NCBI GenBank assembly: GCA_024698715.1 | Contig: JAILRA010000108.1 | Location: forward strand, 1 to 64,000 | Source of the DNA: Lachnospiraceae bacterium | GTDB taxonomy: Bacteria; Bacillota; Clostridia; Lachnospirales; Lachnospiraceae | Length of the DNA stretch: 64,000 nt | Reading direction: 5' to 3' | Shown here: positions 43,501 through 52,673 of the stretch, piece after piece | Layout: every line of letters begins with the position of its first letter | How positions within the stretch are numbered: the stretch's first letter is position 1 | Program-made: the position numbers and the translations under genes | Notes under the pieces: model-generated | The model's database searches: none | Told to the model about the DNA's origin: nothing | The model's input: the letters and a program-made list of their open reading frames with translations, nothing else

Positions 43501-44875
43501 GAGATTTAAAAATATAAATTTGACCCGCATATTCTCGAATAACGCAGATCTTTCAAATATTAATCTGTCGGGCTGTCTGTTCAACAAAGCTACAGTTACG
43601 AATATGTTTGAGGGCTGCTCAAATGCATCGGTAATCAATTTTTCGGGCTGCGTTTTTGATAACGAAAAGCCGACGGGAATGTTTTACGGATATAATCCGA
43701 ACGCGACAGAACTGACGATTAGCGGCTGCAGTTTTGTTAACGGATCGGAACTTAACCAGATGTTTACCGGATGTTCCGGCAATCTGACGGGTATTTCATT
43801 TGAAAACTGCATCATTAATTCATCCAAAATGAACAAAATGTTTTACGGATGCAGCAATCTGACAAGTATAACGTTTGACGATAACTGCAGCTTCACTGAT
43901 ATTACGAGTTTAAGTGAAACATTCAGAGGCTGTTCCGGCTTAAGCGAGATAACCATAAAGAACCTTTCGGTAAAAGCAGGCAACAACAATGGTATTTCCT
44001 CAAATATTTTTGCCGGATGCAATTCGCTTACAGATATAAATGTACCCGGATGGAAGGTTAAAGACAGGAATGAATTCATTACTTTAGTCAGTTCTTCTCC
44101 TTCGGTAGTAAATCTGGATGCTTCAAATTGGACGGTTAACAACTCGATGACTGCCGAGTCTGCGTTCACAGTCCTTAAAAAGAATTCGCTAAAGAACGTT
44201 GATATGTCGGGATGGACTTTTACCGGCGGAATAACTACTCTGAAAAATGCATTTAACGGCTGCGGCAATTTAAATAAACTTAATGTCGAAAACTGGAATC
44301 TTTCCGAAGTGAAGAATCTTGATTTTGCATTCGCTGCATGCAGTTCGCTGACTGAACTTAATCTCACGGGCTGGGGTAACGGTAACAATCTTACCAAAGT
44401 AACATCGATGGTTAAGACTTTCCAGGGTGACAGTTCACTTACGAGCATAACAGTGGGAGCCGACGAGGTCTGGGATCTTAAGAGCGTTACGACAATGCAG
44501 GCCACATTCGAAAACTGTAAGAGTCTTAATCAGGATATGGGATTCCTTCGGTTATCAGACAAACTTACATTTATGAAATGGACGTTTAAAAACTGTACTT
44601 CCCTGACAGAACTTGATCTGAGCGGATGGAATACAAGAAATGTAGGCGGAAATATCAATGAAATGTTTAATAACTGCTCAAATCTTACCACGATCTATGT
44701 TTCAGACAGTTTTGTTATTACCAATACATCTGTCGGTGATATGTTCAAGGATTGCAAAAAGCTGAAGGGAGAAAAGAATACGGCTTATGCAAACATGAGC
44801 GATGCGGCTTCTTCGAAATATGCTCATATAGACGGCGGAGAGGAAAATCCGGGATATTTTACCCAAAAGCAGTAA
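40559..44875 (+). CDS. Giant modular prepilin with BspA-like leucine-rich repeats
   Basis: The product has about 1,438 residues. It opens with a class III prepilin signal: a short charged leader, then KGFTLVELIVVLLIITILAS, cleaved after Gly by a prepilin peptidase, with Glu at +5 of the mature protein. After the pilin-like helix (to about residue 145) come an acidic stretch, a beta-rich linker and two blocks of BspA-like (DUF285-type) repeats of about 23 residues, with the pattern MF-x2-C-x2-L-x3-D-x-S-x-W. Each block is preceded by a similar cap and ends with GYFT. About 29 repeats can be counted by eye. Ordinary type IV pilins have 130-200 residues. It is first in the pilus locus, so it is probably a surface-exposed or pilus-tip adhesin. 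A GTG at 40553 is a second possible start; neither has a clear ribosome-binding site. Confidence 0.9.
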   Translation: MIEKYTQKNNSQKGFTLVELIVVLLIITILASIAVPTFLYFIDAGKEKEHKANASKSLAATRTALSDLYSDASSSLTADKRKKARILAGVSEDTSFMVWTEAQLFAGRTKAIPENIASYTVDKALYGENGQFFFYDGEEWVKMASKSWDDAKSDAAQDNSKALYMWPYSDDSGFIDDDDPEDEDDISEDDIKVVVLHLDYVTNAFAKDKVYFSREEKEYDTGLESVRVLFWKENNEWKSTWEVKGAKDVYVQDETAYELHFVGNRFSFKTWRNAKDGQEIASADLMKVFIDANANVSNHFEFNLVLEDNGEIPEVDKVYISRDAFGNALGSYGIVNIQKVPSQGEAGIPSGAVKIDDGRNPDGYAYAWLEGSVLKWTSNALKVCMPEDCSGLCAGRNIRNADFTGFDFSETRTMKEMFAGCPNLETVSGITVGTNDTTGTEGILTDVGGMFKNCPVLTYADVSGLKGNILALNSMFEGCDLLSNYGMIAFSSEFNTSGVSDFSNMFKKNTGNSGSGETIDISAFDMSKASNLESMFENCGAEEIILPGGTTPSLTNLKNTFKNCTNLKSLDFTGWTMEKVSTMESTFEGLSSIESVNVGSGWNLSSCTTMNSAFKGCVNLNTLASEKIITSGKLTNLDFAFAGCCNLSEINLDRFFTSNVTSMKSMFSMDGYSSGTMSLETIGFGSTFDTSRVTDMSNLFYGCSELKTINGIDKFRTVNVKNMSGMFAGNTELETLDLSSFETAGVSRFDNMFADTTLLKTIWASPRFVIASSNESQNVFDNNTLLTGGRGTKIEDCQISDSENFDTLKYANVDGWEGERGYFTGKFREVYVAKDKFSGMFSYHASKIVHEPTSKYSIAELQYENKKDFTSIKDTKGNKNTYYYIFAWREGDNFEEIHWWTDADVAYFPEDSSSMLANVSLDSFDFSGFDVTKVTKFNKLFSGDAGLRSVEFGNMFYADKCTNMTEMFAGCGLTDIDMSGMRFKNINLTRIFSNNADLSNINLSGCLFNKATVTNMFEGCSNASVINFSGCVFDNEKPTGMFYGYNPNATELTISGCSFVNGSELNQMFTGCSGNLTGISFENCIINSSKMNKMFYGCSNLTSITFDDNCSFTDITSLSETFRGCSGLSEITIKNLSVKAGNNNGISSNIFAGCNSLTDINVPGWKVKDRNEFITLVSSSPSVVNLDASNWTVNNSMTAESAFTVLKKNSLKNVDMSGWTFTGGITTLKNAFNGCGNLNKLNVENWNLSEVKNLDFAFAACSSLTELNLTGWGNGNNLTKVTSMVKTFQGDSSLTSITVGADEVWDLKSVTTMQATFENCKSLNQDMGFLRLSDKLTFMKWTFKNCTSLTELDLSGWNTRNVGGNINEMFNNCSNLTTIYVSDSFVITNTSVGDMFKDCKKLKGEKNTAYANMSDAASSKYAHIDGGEENPGYFTQKQ

Positions 44876-44898
44876 AGAATTATTCATAGATAATGCAC

Positions 44899-44928
44899 TT
44901 GGGTGATAAATGCACCCCAAAATATAAT
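44899..44928 (+). promoter_or_regulatory. Weak candidate promoter before the second giant prepilin
   Basis: TTGGGT (44899-44904) and a consensus TATAAT (44923-44928) are 18 bases apart in the 90-base gap between the two giant genes. The same stretch can form an imperfect TTGGGTG/CACCCCAA hairpin. Confidence 0.35.
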
Positions 44929-44965
44929 TTATTAAAAAAACTTAATTTTTCAGGGATACACGAAT

Positions 44966-47900
44966 ATGAATGTATTAAAGAAAAAAAAATTTAATACACT
45001 TAAAGGCTTCACTCTTGTGGAGCTTATTGTCGTGCTTGTTCTCATGATGATCTTTATTTCTCTCGGAGTGGGCGGAATACTTACATGGCAGGACTGGAGC
45101 AGATATAAAAAAGAGAATACCGCTGCCGAGACCATCTTTTATTCCGTACAGAATCAGTTTACCGAACTGGATGCCACGGATGCTTTTGACTCGCAGGTTA
45201 CCAAAACCGTCAAATCGGTAAAAGATATAAACGGCAAGCAGCAGCTTCTGGTAGCCGACATTACGGATAAGAAGTATTTTGCCGGAATATCTGGAAACAG
45301 GATTGAATACGATGTCGACAGTTTCTATGTATGGGAACCCGACGATACCGACGGAACTCCTGTCTGGGCCAATACACCCCTTAATCTTACCGATACCAAC
45401 GAAAAGAAAAAATATCAGGGAAGCATATATCGTCTCAGCGCGAACAAAAACGATTATGACAAGTACCTGAACAAAACACTCGGTGACGAGAACGGAACAA
45501 AACTGTTATTTGATCTGATCACGCCCTATATTTCGGACAAGTCAGTTTTAAACGGTGCAATCTGGGTTGAATTTTCACCCGAAGCCAGACAGGTGTTCTC
45601 GGTTTGTTACAGCGACAGGGTAAAGGAATTCGGCTATGCTTCGGATATAAGCGGTGATATTACTGCCATGCTTGACAGAACCGAAGATACCAGAAGAGAT
45701 CTTTTTATCGGTTACTATGCGGCAGAGAGCCTTTCGATACCGACAAAGGGACGTGACAAAAAGATCCTCGGAGAAATGTATTTTGATCTGCAGAATCCCG
45801 AAACTTTCAATCTTGTTATCAAAGAAGAAAAATTCGAGAATATCGATAAATATGTGATAGATGTTTGTCCTGCGCTTGACGACGAACTTCCGGACGAAGA
45901 TTCGCCTCTTATGACTATCAATCTCGATCTTTCGAGTACCGAAAACCTTTCGGTAAAGAACAATAACCAGACTTTAAATCAGGCATTTTCGAATCCTGCC
46001 AAGGCTAAAGTTACATTTTATGAGGGTTATTTTACTTCTGACTATTTCAAAAATCTCGATCCCGATGATCTGAATGTCAAAAGTTTTTACCCCAATCTCG
46101 ATCAAAGCAAGAGTTCGTTTACTACGGAAATCCCCGTATTTGTAAGAGACTGTGCGAGTGATCCCGGCAAAAAGGAAGTGGTACTTGTTCTTGATGCCGC
46201 AGACGTTCAGGCTCAGTCATATCTTTGCGAAGACAAAAACAAACCCGAACCGAGTCTGATAAATACATACAGTTTCTACCGTTTCGGATTTGATCTGGAC
46301 AAATCAAAGATTCTCAAGATCGGATGTGTGCTTGAAAGCGGTTCATCCGAAAATTCCGTTTACACCGAGAAGTGTGCAAACCCTGTGTTTGCGAACGCAA
46401 ATTTGGTCAGCGAGAATAACGTATCCAAGGTTAAATATGAAATAGAAAACGGAAGACATTTATACAATGTAAGATTTGAAATCGATTATAAAAATGACAA
46501 TTCTCCTCGTATCTTTGCCGTTACAAAGGATATAGACTGGGCAGAGTTTTCCGGAAACGGTTTCTTCCTTAATTCATATTCGGTCGGAAAAGTTTCCGGA
46601 ATCAATTATGACGGTATGGATAATTTTATCAATAAATCCTTCCCGAATAATGATATTACGAAATATGATTTCCCGGGATTCAGATCGCTTGGAATCAATG
46701 ATGAATTTACGGGTGTGCAGGTGAGCGATACCAACAGAAAATATACGGCCATCAGCAATCTTCATATTTCATTTTCCGCAAATATGGCATACGGAGTATA
46801 CGGTAAGGACTCGAGAGAAGAATGGAACACAAATAATGTATCCGATTTCAATAAGTATGAAAACATATCTTCTCAAACCAATCAGATTAATTGGACTACT
46901 CTGAACAATTATGTTACTGCGACTCATAAAGAAAAACATCCGTCATACGAGAAAGTTATGAGGGGACTCTATCCTCTCGGTCTTTTTGCGGAAAATTCCG
47001 GCAGCGTAAGCAATCTCGAACTCAACAGACATCGTGTGATCGGAATGGAAAAACTCGGTAATGATGCTGAAGGCAATGCGATCATAGTGTTCACCAATAT
47101 GGTCGGAGGTTTTGTCGGAAACAATCTCGGCAACATGAATAATCTTTGCTTAAGAAATGTCAGCGACCTAGGAAATGCCGATACGAGAGCCAATGAAAAT
47201 ACAAATGAAGAGACATCCACAAAGGTAAACGGAAGAACCGATGTCGGAGGAATCCTCGGAAGGGAATCCTGGACGATCCTTTCTGATGACAAGATCACAC
47301 TTTTCGGTTTAAGCAATTACGGAAAAATCACCGGAATGGAAAACATCGGCGGAATAGTGGGAAGAGCCTATCTGATTCGTGATTTCGTTCAGAATCCTTC
47401 AATTGCGTCAGGGAACGTTACAAAGGATTACCAGAATTATTATTTCAGAAGAATTTTTTACAATGACGGATACGATATTTACGGACGATTTGACGATAAC
47501 GGAAAATACATTGCTTCCTCATCTGTTTCGATGACAGGAAAAATGGTTAAAAGAGTCAATGAACTTCTTATTGAAAACTGTCAAAACCGCGGTGAAGTAT
47601 GCGGAGACGACCTTGTTTATGAAAATGTCATCAGTCTTTACGAGAACACCGTAGAATGTCAGAAGATTGAGAATTCAAACAACGATCGCGGTACCGAAAA
47701 GAGAGAGTGCGATATGTCCAACTACCTACATCAGTGCTCCAATATCGGCGGAATTGCGGGTACCACCATTGACGGTGTTTATTACGACTGCAGACAGGTC
47801 GGAACCGGATATACAAGTAACTGGTCAAATAACGCAAATCAGGACAATATAAAACTTACGCTCAAAAACTGCAATGCATACAGACTGTATCCCAATACCG

Positions 47901-50900
47901 GAAGTGCAGGTGAAGGACTTAATGTTCTGGTATCCAAGGCAGGAACCACAATGACTCCCGGTCATATATATGATATGATCCGTCATGATTTTTATGTCGG
48001 TGGACTTATCGGCTACTGCAGATTCACCAATATTGATTCCTGCGGAAACGATATTTCCGGCGATGATGCATCATGGCAGGGCAAATCTTTTGTATTTGGA
48101 AGAAATTATGTCGGCGGTCTGTTCGGATGCTTCGATTTCTCCAAGATCATGGTCAGATCTGCAAAAATCAATAACAGATATAATATCGTCAATAATAATA
48201 ATGTTATCGGTGTAATGTATGTCGGCGGATTTTCGGGCGGCAACGGAATCGGATGCTGCAAACAGGAAAATATTTCATACCGCCATCCCATAAACAATGA
48301 AGGATCACAGCCCTCACAGGTTGATAAGACCATCGGCAAGGGCTATATAGACGGTATACTTAATGTCGGTGCGGTTCTCGGAATAAAGAGAAAAACCGTC
48401 AATGATGCATCAGATCTTATGGGCAAACAGGATGCAAATATCAACAAGATTTATTATGGTACCGGTAATCAGTCATGGCAGGAAAATCTGACTGATGAAC
48501 ATGATTCGGGTATCGGAGGAATTGTCGGTATCTCCAGACTCGGAATGAGCAATGTCGACAATATCCAGAGCAACAGAGCATACGTAGCCGAACTGATAGG
48601 CGGAATTGACAATCTTTCATATGCCAATATACTGAATGTCCATAACAATTCGTATTACGGCGGTAATGCCGTCGGCGGAATAGCAGGAATAGTACTCGGT
48701 GATTCCAACATCAACAAATCCGGTGAAAACAGTGTGATCGATGCCATCGTATTCGGTGATGACGTTGTCGGCGGCGCAGTCGGAGGCAGCGGAGGAAACC
48801 AGAATATAAGTGCAACCGTAAACAATTGTATTTTAAGAAATACACTTATTGTCGGAAGAAATATGGTCGGCGGATATGCAGGAGTAAATAATGTTAAGCT
48901 TTACTGTAAGGAAAAACAGACCGCACATTATGATGTTTACGGTCATTATGCAGTAGGCGGGGTTGTCGGTTATACATTAAATCCCGAAGGAAACAGAAGT
49001 TCTATCGGATCCATAAGCAATATTAAAATCGAACCGACCGCATCGGTTACGGTTAACGGTTCCGCTTATGTAGGCGGATTTGTCGGAATGTATTCGAATG
49101 CAAGCGTATCGAACTGTTCGATTACAAACGTCACGGTAAATGCAGATAATTTTGCCGGAGGAATAATGGGAGCAATCGGCAGAACCGGCACGATCATGCT
49201 CAATTCGATCAATGTCATTGACAGAGGAAATGTCATTAATTCGACCGTTTATTCTGGCGGTTATGCAGGTCTTTACAATATGAACATGAACGACTGGGAA
49301 AGAAAAGGTCTGGTCAACCTTGACTCAAGACTCATTTCTCTGGCGGACAATCTGAAGAACAGAAGCATAAACGACAGATACTGGATCATAAAGAATGCCG
49401 AAAATGCGAACGGTGCTCTTTACAATGTTTATTCTTCGAGGGATACTCAGAATCTTCATCAGAACAGTATTCCCGCCAACAGTGTGGTAAAGGCTGCTTT
49501 CGGAGCAGGCGGTGTGTTCGGATATATTTCCGGCAACACACAGACTACATTTAATATGTATAATAACACGATATCCAATGTCAGACTTGAAGTAAGTGAC
49601 AGACTAGGAATGGATGGTGAGATGTATTCCCATGCCGGAGGAATTGTCGGATATATCCCCAAGAGTGTGGTTATAAGCAATGCTTCGTTTGCGGGTTCAA
49701 TCTATTCGAAAGCTTATTATCTCGGTCAGATAGCTGAAGTGAATGCCGGTACCGTGAATTCATGTACGATCAATTCGATGGACTGGTATGACAATAACGC
49801 ATACAATACGGAAAATATTTATACGGGCGGTCTTGTAGGACTTAATGCAAATACGGGCAGTATAACCGCCGATTCGACATTTGCCGGAACAACTGTAAGG
49901 GGAAGAAATATCCTCGGCGGTTACATGGGTGTTAACAGAGGCACACTTCTTCTTGTCGCTTCGGACGGAAACGGATACAACGTGGATGCATCGGCGGAAA
50001 CAGGACATAATGTGAATATGTCGGTGATCGATTCCGCAAACGGTGCCATAGGATTCCTTATCGGATCCAATGAAGTCGCGCTGGATCTGAAAAACGCAGG
50101 AAAGATAGCAAGTGCCAGCATTACTTCGGCCCGTTACGCAGGAAGTATTGCCGGAGTGAATACTTCCAAGGGGACGATATATAACAGCACCATGGATGCT
50201 TTGCTCAAGGATGACGCCAATCGTAATTCCAATATAAGATATGCTCTTGCGGGAACGGATGCAAACGGTCAGCCGAATGCGATTCCTTATGGAACAAATG
50301 TGACATTGAATGTTACGGGCATCACGAATGCAGGACTTGTATCGGGACTTAATGAAGGAATCATAAGAGATATCTGCATCTGCAAATATAATAACGGTCA
50401 GACGGAAGTCTGCAGATTCTTCGGCGGAACCAACCAGAATGTCGGAAGCATAACCGGACAAAACGGAAGAGAAAAAACACAGGGAACATTGTCGAGATGC
50501 TATAATTTCATGGACATAAATGCCGCCAACGCGGTAAACGCGGCCGGAATAGCCGGCAGTACAGGCGGAAGATCCGTGATGGAATACTGTGATAATTACG
50601 GTAATATTACCGGAACAAATAAGGCAGCGGGAATATCCGCAGAAGCTAATGTTTCCGAAAACGATATAAAAGATGAAACGAACGGAATTTATGTACTTAA
50701 CTATAATGATTGTGTGAACTCCGGAACAGTTACGGCCACAACAGCCGATACTTCCGCCTGCTTCTCTTCGGGAATCGCGGTAACTACCGGCGGACTCGGA
50801 CAGTTTGCACTTTGCAGAAATTACGGAACAGTTTCGGGTGCGGGATTAAAATGCGGAATCACATGTGATGATGCTTCCGGCCTGATCGGTATGACACGTT

Positions 50901-51478
50901 GTCTCGAAGCGGGTGGTCTTAACGAAAATGACGGCAGAATCCCGTTGGCACCCAATTGCGGTTCGAAGGCGAGAAACTTCTATGTTTTCGGTGATCATTC
51001 GGGTGATGTGGAAGCCGACAATCTGATTCCGAAGAGTGATATAATTACATCGGGAGCACAGGATTCAAGTCACTGGCCGACGCAGTTATATATAAGAAAT
51101 AACGGTGCGAAATACGATCTTGTTTTTAAGAGATGGGATTATTTCTTTAATGCGGGAATATCAGGATTAGATGAGTATCCTCTGATCGCGGGAGCATGGG
51201 GCGATTCGGAAAGAAGCCTTGACATTCAGTTTGTAAATATGGTTGCAAATGAGAGTTCATATCCCGATAAGGACAGACTTGACGGTGACACTATAGTCGT
51301 CGGTTTTGTGAACAATTCGGAAATAGACTACACAAGCCTGCCGGAGTTTATTATTGACGATGATGACGACGACGATGAACCCGATGATATCGATACAGAT
51401 GATTTTGCAAAGAAAAATGCAGTGGATTTTGATGAAAAGAGGACGGTTATTTGGACAGATCAAAAAGATCCAAACTGA
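44966..51478 (+). CDS. Giant modular prepilin with GLUG repeats
   Basis: This 2,170-residue protein starts with a class III prepilin signal (leader MNVLKKKKFNTLKG, then FTLVELIVVLVLMMIF, Glu at +5). A beta-rich region of about 600 residues follows. From about residue 700 to 2,000 there are some twenty GLUG-like repeats, short glycine-rich turns such as VGGFVGMYSNASVSNC, VGGLIGYCRFTNIDSCG and AGGIVGYIPKSVVISN. These are expected to stack as a beta solenoid and are common in surface adhesins. The C-terminal tail contains a run of seven Asp. It follows the LRR prepilin by 90 bases and overlaps the next pseudopilin by 28. Role as pilus-borne adhesin or glycan-binding rod is inferred from repeats and context. 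Confidence 0.9.
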   Translation: MNVLKKKKFNTLKGFTLVELIVVLVLMMIFISLGVGGILTWQDWSRYKKENTAAETIFYSVQNQFTELDATDAFDSQVTKTVKSVKDINGKQQLLVADITDKKYFAGISGNRIEYDVDSFYVWEPDDTDGTPVWANTPLNLTDTNEKKKYQGSIYRLSANKNDYDKYLNKTLGDENGTKLLFDLITPYISDKSVLNGAIWVEFSPEARQVFSVCYSDRVKEFGYASDISGDITAMLDRTEDTRRDLFIGYYAAESLSIPTKGRDKKILGEMYFDLQNPETFNLVIKEEKFENIDKYVIDVCPALDDELPDEDSPLMTINLDLSSTENLSVKNNNQTLNQAFSNPAKAKVTFYEGYFTSDYFKNLDPDDLNVKSFYPNLDQSKSSFTTEIPVFVRDCASDPGKKEVVLVLDAADVQAQSYLCEDKNKPEPSLINTYSFYRFGFDLDKSKILKIGCVLESGSSENSVYTEKCANPVFANANLVSENNVSKVKYEIENGRHLYNVRFEIDYKNDNSPRIFAVTKDIDWAEFSGNGFFLNSYSVGKVSGINYDGMDNFINKSFPNNDITKYDFPGFRSLGINDEFTGVQVSDTNRKYTAISNLHISFSANMAYGVYGKDSREEWNTNNVSDFNKYENISSQTNQINWTTLNNYVTATHKEKHPSYEKVMRGLYPLGLFAENSGSVSNLELNRHRVIGMEKLGNDAEGNAIIVFTNMVGGFVGNNLGNMNNLCLRNVSDLGNADTRANENTNEETSTKVNGRTDVGGILGRESWTILSDDKITLFGLSNYGKITGMENIGGIVGRAYLIRDFVQNPSIASGNVTKDYQNYYFRRIFYNDGYDIYGRFDDNGKYIASSSVSMTGKMVKRVNELLIENCQNRGEVCGDDLVYENVISLYENTVECQKIENSNNDRGTEKRECDMSNYLHQCSNIGGIAGTTIDGVYYDCRQVGTGYTSNWSNNANQDNIKLTLKNCNAYRLYPNTGSAGEGLNVLVSKAGTTMTPGHIYDMIRHDFYVGGLIGYCRFTNIDSCGNDISGDDASWQGKSFVFGRNYVGGLFGCFDFSKIMVRSAKINNRYNIVNNNNVIGVMYVGGFSGGNGIGCCKQENISYRHPINNEGSQPSQVDKTIGKGYIDGILNVGAVLGIKRKTVNDASDLMGKQDANINKIYYGTGNQSWQENLTDEHDSGIGGIVGISRLGMSNVDNIQSNRAYVAELIGGIDNLSYANILNVHNNSYYGGNAVGGIAGIVLGDSNINKSGENSVIDAIVFGDDVVGGAVGGSGGNQNISATVNNCILRNTLIVGRNMVGGYAGVNNVKLYCKEKQTAHYDVYGHYAVGGVVGYTLNPEGNRSSIGSISNIKIEPTASVTVNGSAYVGGFVGMYSNASVSNCSITNVTVNADNFAGGIMGAIGRTGTIMLNSINVIDRGNVINSTVYSGGYAGLYNMNMNDWERKGLVNLDSRLISLADNLKNRSINDRYWIIKNAENANGALYNVYSSRDTQNLHQNSIPANSVVKAAFGAGGVFGYISGNTQTTFNMYNNTISNVRLEVSDRLGMDGEMYSHAGGIVGYIPKSVVISNASFAGSIYSKAYYLGQIAEVNAGTVNSCTINSMDWYDNNAYNTENIYTGGLVGLNANTGSITADSTFAGTTVRGRNILGGYMGVNRGTLLLVASDGNGYNVDASAETGHNVNMSVIDSANGAIGFLIGSNEVALDLKNAGKIASASITSARYAGSIAGVNTSKGTIYNSTMDALLKDDANRNSNIRYALAGTDANGQPNAIPYGTNVTLNVTGITNAGLVSGLNEGIIRDICICKYNNGQTEVCRFFGGTNQNVGSITGQNGREKTQGTLSRCYNFMDINAANAVNAAGIAGSTGGRSVMEYCDNYGNITGTNKAAGISAEANVSENDIKDETNGIYVLNYNDCVNSGTVTATTADTSACFSSGIAVTTGGLGQFALCRNYGTVSGAGLKCGITCDDASGLIGMTRCLEAGGLNENDGRIPLAPNCGSKARNFYVFGDHSGDVEADNLIPKSDIITSGAQDSSHWPTQLYIRNNGAKYDLVFKRWDYFFNAGISGLDEYPLIAGAWGDSERSLDIQFVNMVANESSYPDKDRLDGDTIVVGFVNNSEIDYTSLPEFIIDDDDDDDEPDDIDTDDFAKKNAVDFDEKRTVIWTDQKDPN

Positions 51479-52227
51479 ATAATAAAGGCGCTGCCATGGT
51501 CATGACCATAATAATCATGGCAATCCTCGTTGTGTTTGTTTTTTCACTGATCCTGGTGTCTTACAATCTTTACGCTTCTCAGAACAAGAATATTTCAAGT
51601 GCGAGAAACGCAGAGGCGGTAAATACATTAAGTCAGGCACTGAGAGATGAACTTACCGATGAGAATGCTTCCTCAAAGAGCAATTTCTGGAAGTATCTTC
51701 GAACGAATGTGGCTTATCCTCCGAAGCAGACCGAATATATGAATTTTGACGGATGGGAAGACTGGCCGTATTACGACGAGAACGACACTACAGGAAAACA
51801 CGGGGAAGAACAGGCATTCAGATATTTTGACGTGGACAAGAATTCGCATATAGACGGATTTCCCGCAGAAATGACGGTATGCATGTACTGGACTCTTCCA
51901 AGCAGCAAGAATGAGGCGTCCGGAATCACTCCCGAGCAGAAACTGTTTGATGCTCTTAATTCGGACGGGAATCCAAAGGGAATAAAGCTTCATATAGTGA
52001 TAAAAGCGTTAACGGGTGGTCAGGTATACGAAACGGAAGATATTTACAGACTGAGTGTTAAAAATACCAATACCCAGTCGGAAATGATATATCTGGGAAA
52101 TAATGTTTTCGGTAACGCCAGGATAGATGTGGCCGGACATTATGCAGGCATTAAATACGATTCAAATGCTCCGATAAACGGTGAACTGAAAGAGAAATGG
52201 ATATGGAAATACGAAGGAAGAAAATAA
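51451..52227 (+). CDS. PilX-like minor pseudopilin
   Basis: The 258-residue protein begins with a basic leader (RSKRSKLNNKG) followed by a long hydrophobic helix, AAMVMTIIIMAILVVFVFSL. Its KG-A junction resembles a prepilin site, but the usual Glu at +5 is missing, as in PilX-type proteins and in some tip pseudopilins that do not need it. The rest is a soluble domain without a recognised family. A TTG start at 51451 has AGAGG 8 bases before it and lies within the end of the GLUG prepilin gene, so translation is coupled. It is likely part of a priming or tip complex together with the next two genes. Confidence 0.8.
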   Translation: MDRSKRSKLNNKGAAMVMTIIIMAILVVFVFSLILVSYNLYASQNKNISSARNAEAVNTLSQALRDELTDENASSKSNFWKYLRTNVAYPPKQTEYMNFDGWEDWPYYDENDTTGKHGEEQAFRYFDVDKNSHIDGFPAEMTVCMYWTLPSSKNEASGITPEQKLFDALNSDGNPKGIKLHIVIKALTGGQVYETEDIYRLSVKNTNTQSEMIYLGNNVFGNARIDVAGHYAGIKYDSNAPINGELKEKWIWKYEGRK

Positions 52228-52673
52228 TACCCCGATTGTTTAAACACAATAAAGCTTCGACCATGGTGGAAACTCTGGTTTCTTTTACCGTGCTCGTTAT
52301 TGTGCTTGCGGCTCTTTACAGTATCGTTGTTTTCTCAACCGAATTATATATGAAGAGCGTGGATACGAGCAGACTTCAGCAGAGATTTTATCGGGAGATC
52401 TACAAAAAGGATGATAAGATCGATTCTTCGTTCATAGAGAAGAAATTTTACGTCAGAGGTTTCGGCGGTAAGGTGGACGTAAACGGAACCGAATGCGAAC
52501 ATGCGGCACTTTCGCTGGTGATCAGGCTCGATGATTCGACATTTACCGGAGACCCTGCAATGAAGAATTCTGAAATAGAACTCACCGGGACAGACCTTAC
52601 TTCATATGTATGCAAGGACAGCAGCGGAATAGTTCCCAAAGTGGTCAATTTCGAATATGAATCAAATAACTGA
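52197..52673 (+). CDS. Minor pseudopilin (PilV/PilI-like)
   Basis: A 158-residue protein with a class III signal: a basic leader (RRKKIIPRLFKHNKA), then STMVETLVSFTVLVIVLAAL with Glu at +5 and Ala rather than Gly at -1. The soluble part is small and beta-rich. Two in-frame ATG codons (52197 and 52203) are possible. It overlaps the preceding pseudopilin by 31 bases and the next by 17, so all are translated together. Such minor pilins usually form the tip complex that primes pilus assembly. Confidence 0.83.
   Translation: MDMEIRRKKIIPRLFKHNKASTMVETLVSFTVLVIVLAALYSIVVFSTELYMKSVDTSRLQQRFYREIYKKDDKIDSSFIEKKFYVRGFGGKVDVNGTECEHAALSLVIRLDDSTFTGDPAMKNSEIELTGTDLTSYVCKDSSGIVPKVVNFEYESNN

Noticed and set aside
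47300-50600. CRISPR-like impression from many spaced short repeats
   Set aside because: The repeats are degenerate GLUG codons in one open frame, with no constant repeat or spacer length.
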